The notes beneath the pieces are model-generated. The model was given only the letters and a program-made list of their open reading frames with translations. It was not told the origin of the DNA and made no database searches. A DNA stretch of 10,208 bases from assembly GCA_040002735.1 (NCBI GenBank), contig JBDUDX010000140.1:1-10208 (forward strand), given 5' to 3'. Of the stretch, positions 6,082-10,208 are shown in pieces (within the stretch, counting starts at the first letter, position 1; every line of letters starts with the position of its first letter). Made by a program: the position numbers and the translations under genes. This stretch comes from JADGOV01 sp040002735. GTDB taxonomy: Bacteria > Actinomycetota > Actinomycetes > JADGOV01.

Positions 6082-7472
6082 CGGAGCAGGAAGCGTAGGT
6101 CCGTCGCCGTGATCCCGGTACTGCCGTCCGCCTCCAGCCGGGCCGCCAGGGAGCGGGCCTGATCCACCAGTGGCGCCAACGCCAGGTCGTACGGTGGCAC
6201 GTCCTGCGGTCGGGCAGCGTAGGCAGCTACCCGTTCGCTGCCTCGGCGGAGCAGGGCGGCGGCGCCGGTCGCGTTGCCGCGTTGAGCGTGGGTCAGCCCC
6301 ACCGCGACCTGCGCCAGCCCGCGCCACAACTCCCGCTGCTCGGCCGGCGCCTCCTTCCACACCCCCTCCAGCACCTCGTGCGCGGGAAACGGACGACCGG
6401 CGGCGATCAGCCGTTCGGCCTCGGCGAGTGCCGCCGCCGGCGGTAACGCCGGCCCGTCCGGGGTAGGCGGCGCCCCGGCGACGCCGCGGGGGAGCGGCCG
6501 GCCGGCCGGGTCCCTCAGCCGCGCGTTGCGGGGGCGCCCGGCGTGGTCCCGATCCCGGGAGATGCGCCGGGCGCCGCCGATCCACTCCAGCAGCAACCGG
6601 TTGACCCGCTCCGGCGCCTCCTCGTGGGGGAAGTGCCCGACGCCGGCCAGCAACCGCCAGTCGTAGGCGGCCCGGACGTACCGTCCGCTGCCGGTGGCGG
6701 TGGACGCCAGCATGCACGGGTCCAGCGCGCCGTGCAGTTGCAGTGTCGGTGCCGAGATGCCCCGGCCCAGCACATGCGCGGCCCGGAGGCCGTCGGGTCG
6801 GGGGAGAGAGCGGAAGAACCAGCGGTAGCACTCCAGCGCCGAGTGGGCGACACCCGGGATGCACATCGCCTCCCGGTAGTGCCGAGCCGTCTGGGGGTCC
6901 GGCCAGTCTGCTGCGGACCAGTCAGCGAGCAGCCGCCCGACGTTCGCCGCCTGATTCCGGGTCAGCCACTGCTCCGGTATTCGGGGGAGCTGGAACCGGA
7001 GCCCATAGCCGGTGGCCCGCAGCTGGGCCCGATCATGCAGCATTGCTGAGCGTAGGCGGCGCGGATGCGGCATGGAGATCACCGCGAGCCGGGACACCAG
7101 TTCGGGTGCCACGGTGGCGAGGGTCCAACCGAGCAACCCACCCCAGCCGTGCCCGATGATCACTGCCTGCCGCTCGCCGAGCGCGCGCACCATGCCCGCA
7201 ACATCCTGCGCGAGAGTCAGAACGTCGTATCCCCGAGGCGGTTTGTCGCTCGCCCCGTACCCGCGCAGGTCCGGCGCCACCACGCGGTAACCGGCGTCGC
7301 CGAGCGCGAGCAGTTGGGAGCGCCAGGCCCACCAGAACTCCGGAAAGCCGTGCAGGAGCAGTACCAGCGGCCCACTGCCGTACTCGGCGGCGTGGAAGCG
7401 TGCCCCGTTCGCCGAGATGTCCCGGTGGGTCCACGGCCCGTCGAGCAGTACGACCGACTCCTGCTCCACCAT
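6057..7472 (-). CDS. Alpha/beta hydrolase (EphE-like) fused to a DUF309 domain; nucleophile position is Gly
   Basis: A 471-residue two-domain protein. Residues 1-300 are an epoxide-hydrolase-type alpha/beta hydrolase resembling mycobacterial EphE (Rv3670): oxyanion motif HGFPEFWW (41-48), DLRGYGASDKPPRGYD (68-83), nucleophile elbow GHGWGG (107-112), acid Asp251 and His280 (GVGHFPHEEAPE). The nucleophile, Asp in active epoxide hydrolases (GHDWGG), is Gly109, so hydrolysis by the usual covalent route should be impossible unless the read is wrong. Residues about 306-450 are a DUF309 domain (PFPAHEVLEGVWKEAP, then ELWRGLAQVAVGLTHAQRGN), a helical family of unknown function usually encoded separately. 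No internal stop or Met/Val start separates the parts. Start ATG 7472 is chosen because TACCCT lies at its -12 to -7; the frame extends upstream to 7553. Confidence 0.85.
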   Translation of the reverse strand: MVEQESVVLLDGPWTHRDISANGARFHAAEYGSGPLVLLLHGFPEFWWAWRSQLLALGDAGYRVVAPDLRGYGASDKPPRGYDVLTLAQDVAGMVRALGERQAVIIGHGWGGLLGWTLATVAPELVSRLAVISMPHPRRLRSAMLHDRAQLRATGYGLRFQLPRIPEQWLTRNQAANVGRLLADWSAADWPDPQTARHYREAMCIPGVAHSALECYRWFFRSLPRPDGLRAAHVLGRGISAPTLQLHGALDPCMLASTATGSGRYVRAAYDWRLLAGVGHFPHEEAPERVNRLLLEWIGGARRISRDRDHAGRPRNARLRDPAGRPLPRGVAGAPPTPDGPALPPAAALAEAERLIAAGRPFPAHEVLEGVWKEAPAEQRELWRGLAQVAVGLTHAQRGNATGAAALLRRGSERVAAYAARPQDVPPYDLALAPLVDQARSLAARLEADGSTGITATDLRFLLRHRPAGNG

Positions 7473-7478
7473 GCCCAA

Positions 7479-7484
7479 AGGGTA
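7479..7484 (-). promoter_or_regulatory. -10 element of a leaderless-type promoter for the hydrolase-DUF309 gene
   Basis: On the minus strand TACCCT (TANNNT) occupies exactly -12 to -7 of ATG 7472, within the 55-bp gap after the DUF1469-like gene. No Shine-Dalgarno sequence precedes the ATG. Confidence 0.5.
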
Positions 7485-7527
7485 AGGGACCCCTGGCGGG
7501 GGGCTTGGCGGCGAAGTTCTCGGGCGG

Positions 7528-7974
7528 TCAGTGCGCCGGGCGGACTCCGTCACCCGTGGCCGGGGCCACCGTCGGGTTCTTCGCCCAGGCGATGTCGTCC
7601 TTCACGGTTTGGATCGTCCGCTTCGGCGGACTGACCTTCTTCATACTCTTGATTCCGCCGAGCGCCAGCCCACCGGCGAGCAGGAGATACAGCACCCCGA
7701 CGATCAGGAAGCCGACGCCCAGCGGCAGGCCGAGGCCGTGGAACGCAAACGCCAGGGCGATGGAGAGGAACAGCCCGGCGAGCAGCGCCAGGAAACCGGC
7801 TCCGCCCAGGAAACCGGCGCCGAGACCGGCCCGCTTGGCGTCGACCTTCAACTCGGTCTTGGCCAGCTCGATCTCATCATGGATCAGCAGCGATAGGTCA
7901 CGGCTCACGCCGGCGAACAACTGACCGACGGTCTGGTCTTCCACGGGCTTGCCGCCCACGACGGTACTGGGCAC
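7528..7974 (-). CDS. DUF1469 / phage-holin-family two-helix membrane protein
   Basis: 148 residues. An N-terminal amphipathic region with QTVGQLFAGVSRDLSLLIHD and EIELAKTELKVDAKRAG (14-50) is the hallmark of the DUF1469 (Acr-type, 'phage holin family') proteins. Two membrane helices (about 55-78 and 84-106) follow, then a basic C-terminal tail. Despite the name there is no lysis cassette nearby. The position beside an EphE-like hydrolase matches mycobacterial Rv3669, so it is a conserved chromosomal membrane protein of unknown role. Start GTG 7974 is fixed by GGAGG (7984-7980) 5 nt upstream; the frame continues to 8055 without further support. Confidence 0.85.
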   Translation of the reverse strand: MPSTVVGGKPVEDQTVGQLFAGVSRDLSLLIHDEIELAKTELKVDAKRAGLGAGFLGGAGFLALLAGLFLSIALAFAFHGLGLPLGVGFLIVGVLYLLLAGGLALGGIKSMKKVSPPKRTIQTVKDDIAWAKNPTVAPATGDGVRPAH

Positions 7975-8006
7975 GTACTCCTCCTCAGACGGGTGTTTCT
8001 CGCACT

Positions 8007-8028
8007 TACCCGGCGCCCCGCGCCGGTA
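8007..8028. repeat. Imperfect inverted repeat in the divergent intergenic region
   Basis: TACCCGGCGC and GCGCCGGTA flank CC and can pair over nine base pairs with one bulged C. It lies in the 88-bp region between the DUF1469-like gene and the divergent antiporter gene and could be an operator or a 5'-UTR hairpin of the DUF1469-like mRNA. In GC-rich DNA such dyads are common. Confidence 0.3.
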
Positions 8029-8062
8029 CCCAGCATGGTGCACGGCTCGGCACACTGATCAC

Positions 8063-8743
8063 ATGGGTCTGCTGTTGGCGTTCGCCGCCACGTTGATGGT
8101 CGCGGTGCTCGTCAGCGCGCTCGCCCAGCGCTCGGTCCTGTCCACCGCGGTGCTCTGCCGACTTCTGACGAACTTCACCTGGGCCGCCGGGCGCTACCAA
8201 CCGCTCAACGCGTTCGCGATCGGGTTGCTCATACTCGGCCTCTGGGAGGTCACCCACGCCAACGCCTTTCTCGCGGCGTTCGCCGCCGGGAGCACGGTGG
8301 CCTCGATCAGCCCGCCGGCCTGGGAGTCGTTCCAGGGGTTCGGTGAACTCCTCACCGAGTTGCTCAAGCTGGCTGCACTGCTCGTCTTCGGGGCGCTGGT
8401 GACGCCGGAACTACTGGGCGGGACTCCGGCCGGCGGATACCTGCTCGCCGTGCTGCTCCTGGTACTGGTCCGACCGCTGGCTCTGGTCGTGAGCCTGTTC
8501 GGCACCCGGATGGATCGTAAGGAGTGGGCCGTGGCGGCGTGGTTCGGCCCCAAGGGTTTCGCCTCGGTGACCTACGGGCTGCTCGTCCTGCAGTCGGATG
8601 CGCATCGGGCCCAGCAGATGTTCGACATCGTGGCGGTGGCCACCGCGATCTCCATCCTGGCGCACTCCACGACCGACCTGCCGATCGCCAAACTGTTCAT
8701 CTCCGACCAGGACGATCGGGACCGCGCTGCGCCGGCCACCTAA
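8063..8743 (+). CDS. Internally deleted cation/proton antiporter (CPA family)
   Basis: 226 residues, where related actinobacterial CPA1-type antiporters have around 400. Residues 1-31 (MGLLLAFAATLMVAVLVSAL, then AQRSVLSTAVL) match the family N-terminus. From about residue 43 (GRYQPLNAFAIGLLILGL onward) the sequence matches the C-terminal half, including FGELLTELLKLAALLVFGAL, AAWFGPKGFASVTYGLLVL and the terminal ILAHSTTDLP. About 180 residues with the central membrane core, including the SPTDP-type ion-binding segment, are missing. The junction lies near 8156-8192 and is in frame; CRLLTNFTW there fits neither side. Transport activity is unlikely, so it is probably a decaying gene despite its open frame. 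ATG 8063 is supported by family similarity; CACACT lies at -12 to -7. Confidence 0.75.
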   Translation: MGLLLAFAATLMVAVLVSALAQRSVLSTAVLCRLLTNFTWAAGRYQPLNAFAIGLLILGLWEVTHANAFLAAFAAGSTVASISPPAWESFQGFGELLTELLKLAALLVFGALVTPELLGGTPAGGYLLAVLLLVLVRPLALVVSLFGTRMDRKEWAVAAWFGPKGFASVTYGLLVLQSDAHRAQQMFDIVAVATAISILAHSTTDLPIAKLFISDQDDRDRAAPAT

Positions 8744-8746
8744 CCT
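8741..8746 (+). promoter_or_regulatory. -10 element of a leaderless-type promoter for the Fic-like gene
   Basis: TAACCT (TANNNT) lies exactly at -12 to -7 of ATG 8753 and uses the TAA stop codon of the antiporter gene as its first three bases. No Shine-Dalgarno sequence is present in the 9-bp gap. Confidence 0.5.
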
Positions 8747-8752
8747 CCGAAC

Positions 8753-9529
8753 ATGGTTTCTGATTCCCGCCGGCCGCCGATGCCCCATCCGCTGCAACCC
8801 CTGGCCGACCTGCCTGAAGTGGCGCTGGCGGCCGAGTCGGCTCGCGCGGCGGTCGACCGACTGCTTCGCCACCGCATCCTGCGTCGACGGTCGGGTGAAC
8901 TGATCGCGGAATCGGCGCTGCGCGGCGCCCGGGCGTCCGCCGCACTGGACGGCGTGAACTGGCCGCTCGAAGCGGTCCGCAACGTCGCCAGCCCCCCTCC
9001 CGACGCCGACGCCGCGTTGGTGCACGGCGCGTTGCGCATATCGGCCGAGTTGGGTGCGCTCGCGGCGGTGTGGCGCCGCGCCCCCCTGCAGGCCCTCGCC
9101 CGGTTGCATGTCTTGGCGGCCGCCGACCTGCTGCCGGCACCGGACCTGGGCCGACCCGCCGTTGGCGGCCCCCGGCTGGCCGCGCTCGCGGACCTGGTGA
9201 GTCGTCCGCCGGGCGTCCCGGCGGTCGTCGAGGCCGCGGTGGTACACGGTGAGTTGTTGGCTCTGGCGCCGTTTCCGGTGGGCGGCGGGCTGGTGGCCCG
9301 GGCCGCCCAGCGGCTGGTACTGATCACTCGAGGACTCGACCCCAAGTCGATGGTCGCCGTCGAGGTCGGGCACGTCGCGGCCGGCGAACGTTACCTCGCC
9401 ACGGCAGTGGCGTACCGGGACGGTTCGCCGTCGGCGGTGGCGGATTGGCTCGTGCACTGTGCCGAAGCCGTCGAGGCGGGGGCGGTGGACGGACTGGCGT
9501 TCTGCGAGGCGCAAAGTCGGGCGTCCTGA
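8753..9529 (+). CDS. Fic-fold-like protein with degenerate catalytic motif, unknown function
   Basis: 258 residues of a conserved actinobacterial family that I recall being labelled 'oxidoreductase' in Streptomyces, although no nucleotide-binding redox motif is visible. The layout resembles Fic proteins: ALRGARASAALDG (55-67) sits where Fic proteins carry the inhibitory S-x3-E-G helix, ARLHVLAAADLL (116-127) and GRPAVGG (133-139) match the region before the core, and VHGELLALAPFPVGGGLVAR (164-183) matches the core H-P-F-x2-G-N-G-R-x2-R. Here the catalytic His is Ala172, Asn is Gly178 and the first Arg is Leu180, while P-F, two Gly and Arg183 remain. AMPylation is therefore unlikely. The start is ATG 8753 with a leaderless-type promoter. 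The Fic relationship is by eye and unproven. Confidence 0.7.
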   Translation: MVSDSRRPPMPHPLQPLADLPEVALAAESARAAVDRLLRHRILRRRSGELIAESALRGARASAALDGVNWPLEAVRNVASPPPDADAALVHGALRISAELGALAAVWRRAPLQALARLHVLAAADLLPAPDLGRPAVGGPRLAALADLVSRPPGVPAVVEAAVVHGELLALAPFPVGGGLVARAAQRLVLITRGLDPKSMVAVEVGHVAAGERYLATAVAYRDGSPSAVADWLVHCAEAVEAGAVDGLAFCEAQSRAS

Positions 9530-9826
9530 GAAGGCGGAAGCGAACACATACGGGCGGCGCCCCGCTGAGCAGGACGCCGCGCGCGTAACTCGGATGGCGG
9601 GTGATCAAGCGTGCCTGTTCGCCGGTGGCTCGCGAACGAGTTCCGCCGGCGGTGCCTCTCGCGGCTGGTCGCGCGTGGGTGCCCGCCTCCGGGTGCGGAT
9701 CCCGACGCCTCGCGGCGGTGCGATCCGTGCTTCTTTCTTACGCTCTCTGCCGCGCGATAGGAAGGTAAAAGGCAAAAAAACTTCGCCAGGCGTTTGCTGC
9801 GGGCAGTATCTGGAAGAATACTGAAG
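9530..9826. other. Non-coding stretch upstream of the 6C RNA
   Basis: No convincing gene. Base composition changes along it: GC-rich to about 9720, then a T-rich patch (9731-9740) and an A-rich patch (9761-9782, including seven A in a row at 9774-9780) that stand out in this genome and may act as an UP-like element ahead of the 6C RNA promoter. Frames here are short and lack start signals. A minimal 49-codon frame from GTG 9611 with four Cys has no ribosome binding site. Confidence 0.5.
9794..9822 (+). promoter_or_regulatory. Candidate promoter of the 6C RNA
   Basis: TTGCTG (9794-9799), a 17-bp spacer and AATACT (9817-9822) make a recognisable housekeeping-type promoter; the first matches TTGACA at four of six positions, the second TATAAT at four of six. 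It would start transcription about 9828-9830, at the foot of the first hairpin. An A-rich tract lies about 14 bp upstream. Confidence 0.5.
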
Positions 9827-9930
9827 TACGGCGATCACCCCCCCGATCGCCGTAGAGGTCCGGCTCCACCCCCCCGGAGCCGGACGCCGGACGACCCCCG
9901 CCTACCCCCGTGGCGGGGGTCGTCTGTTCT
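9827..9930 (+). ncRNA. 6C small RNA (paired hairpins with seven-cytosine loops)
   Basis: Hairpin 1 has a perfect 10-bp stem TACGGCGATC/GATCGCCGTA (9827-9836 with 9845-9854) and the loop ACCCCCCC. Hairpin 2, three bases later, has a perfect 10-bp stem GTCCGGCTCC/GGAGCCGGAC (9858-9867 with 9876-9885) and the same loop. Hairpin 3 (9890-9924) is a 13-bp terminator whose loop also holds five C. Two adjacent stem-loops with at least six C in each loop define the actinobacterial 6C RNA motif, known in M. tuberculosis as B11. That RNA is reported to base-pair through its C-rich loops with G-rich stretches of target mRNAs (panD and dnaB are reported) and to affect growth and cell division. C-rich loops occur only on the plus strand, which sets orientation. 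The exact 5' end is unknown. Confidence 0.92.
9890..9930 (+). terminator. Rho-independent-type terminator of the 6C RNA
   Basis: Perfect 13-bp stem GACGACCCCCGCC/GGCGGGGGTCGTC around the loop TACCCCCGT, followed by the T-containing but not pure-T tail TGTTCT. Actinobacterial terminators commonly lack a long U tract. Confidence 0.8.
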
Positions 9931-9941
9931 CTACGCTCAGG

Positions 9942-9950
9942 TTGTCCACA
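9942..9950 (+). promoter_or_regulatory. DnaA box 1
   Basis: TTGTCCACA is identical to the preferred DnaA box of GC-rich actinomycetes. It begins 18 bp after the 6C terminator stem, in non-coding DNA. It is probably a DnaA titration or regulatory site, since only two boxes are present. Confidence 0.6.
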
Positions 9951-9975
9951 GCCTTCGTCGGTCCTAGTCGGGCCG

Positions 9976-9984
9976 CTGTCCACA
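9976..9984 (+). promoter_or_regulatory. DnaA box 2
   Basis: CTGTCCACA, one base from box 1 and within the actinomycete consensus, in the same orientation 34 bp downstream (about three helical turns). Confidence 0.5.
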
Positions 9985-10080
9985 CTGCCTTCATGGGACC
10001 TTCTGGACATCCCCCATTCGGCCGAAAGTGGCTTCTCATCGACGTCAATTCCGACGTTGCCGAGAGGAAGCCCGCCGCCC

Positions 10081-10208
10081 ATGCCGTCCGCCGCCGCTCC
10101 GTCCGCCGCCGCTCCGTTCCCCGCGTCTCCGTCCACCGTGCCGCCCGCCGTCGTGCCGCCCGCCTCCGTGCCGCCCGCCTCCGTGCCGCCCGCCTCCGTG
10201 CCGCCCGC
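10081..10208 (+). CDS. N-terminus of a Pro/Ala/Ser-rich protein (runs off window)
   Basis: ATG 10081 opens a frame to the window edge, encoding MPSAAAPSAAAPFPASPSTV and then repeated VPPAS units. GAGAGGA lies about 11 nt upstream as a possible ribosome binding site. Only a disordered Pro-rich segment is visible, so no function can be assigned. In M. tuberculosis, as I recall, the 6C RNA (B11) lies next to ssd (septum-site protein), which leads to tad/Flp pilus genes; by synteny this could be the ssd counterpart, but nothing in the sequence shows it. The alternative frame from ATG 9993 yields an Arg-rich repeat and is less protein-like. Confidence 0.4.
   Translation, partial: MPSAAAPSAAAPFPASPSTVPPAVVPPASVPPASVPPASVPP
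10138..10208 (+). repeat. 15-bp tandem repeat, about 4.7 copies to the window edge
   Basis: The unit GTGCCGCCCGCCTCC is repeated with copies starting at 10138, 10153, 10168, 10183 and 10198. The first differs only in its last three bases (GTC for TCC). Being a multiple of three, it encodes V-P-P-A-S units in the frame from 10081. The array may continue beyond the window. Confidence 0.85.

Noticed and set aside
7473..7553. Start at 7553 for the hydrolase-DUF309 gene
   Set aside because: It would overlap the DUF1469-like gene, adds a Pro-rich segment without family similarity, and lacks a start signal. ATG 7472 has TACCCT in register.
7528..7974. Phage remnant suggested by the 'holin' family name
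   Set aside because: No endolysin, integrase or other phage gene is near. DUF1469 proteins are ordinary chromosomal membrane proteins and this one sits in a conserved position.
9611..9760. 49-codon frame with four Cys (small protein candidate)
   Set aside because: No ribosome binding site and no -10 in register. Third-position GC is lower than in neighbouring genes. Kept only as a weak possibility.
9459..9824. 121-codon plus-strand frame across the end of the Fic-like gene and the 6C RNA promoter
   Set aside because: Its first part is a shadow of the Fic-like gene and the remainder is basic low complexity. No ribosome binding site or -10 in register.
9738..10136. 132-codon minus-strand frame over the 6C RNA
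   Set aside because: It runs antisense through the 6C hairpins and terminator and translates to Gly/Ala/Arg-rich low-complexity sequence.
9993..10208. Alternative frame from ATG 9993 into the 15-bp repeats
   Set aside because: Yields Arg-rich AARLR repeats, less plausible than VPPAS, and lacks a Shine-Dalgarno sequence. It cannot be fully excluded because CACACT is in register.

Overview
The window is GC-rich throughout, with nearly every third codon position G or C, frequent GTG starts and little non-coding space. Gene content and order point to a filamentous actinomycete, most likely of the Micromonosporaceae (Micromonospora/Salinispora/Actinoplanes type). This is inference from protein resemblance and synteny; no search was run. 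The core order crp / nth / TlpA-like thioredoxin / NUDIX / MarP / EphE-like hydrolase / small two-helix membrane protein matches, as I recall it, the Mycobacterium tuberculosis block Rv3676 to Rv3669. The sequence is therefore largely a conserved chromosomal block, not a mobile island; I see no integrase, transposase, tRNA gene or CRISPR array.

Layout. 1-331: 3' end of a helical-repeat (TPR-like) protein. 346-1910, minus strand: a compact probable operon reading RsiG/AmfC-like coiled-coil protein, one-helix membrane protein, Crp regulator. 1911-2075: divergent control region with a weak Crp-like palindrome and a leaderless-type promoter for nth. 2076-5391, plus strand: nth, TlpA-like lipoprotein and NudL-type NUDIX, joined by two 4-bp GTGA stop/start overlaps, then the MarP serine protease with its own apparent leaderless promoter. 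5440-6081: membrane-anchored histidine-rich protein. 6057-7974, minus strand: alpha/beta hydrolase fused to DUF309, preceded by a two-helix holin-like protein. 8063-8743: cation/proton antiporter gene lacking its central part. 8753-9529: Fic-fold-like protein with a degenerate catalytic motif. 9530-10080: non-coding, containing a 6C RNA (hairpins with seven-cytosine loops), its terminator and two DnaA boxes. 10081-end: start of a Pro/Ala/Ser-rich protein with 15-bp tandem repeats.

Common themes are envelope and stress physiology (MarP, thiol-redox lipoprotein, His-rich exported protein, DUF1469 protein), DNA repair (Nth) and nucleotide signalling (Crp; a possible relative of the c-di-GMP-dependent anti-sigma factor RsiG). 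The most notable points are: (i) a fused hydrolase whose nucleophile position reads Gly; (ii) an antiporter missing about 180 central residues in frame; (iii) an RsiG-like protein in the crp operon with a degenerate ligand motif in both helices; (iv) a Fic-like pseudoenzyme; (v) four starts with TANNNT at exactly -12 to -7 from the start codon, implying leaderless transcripts; and (vi) a 6C RNA followed closely by paired DnaA boxes.
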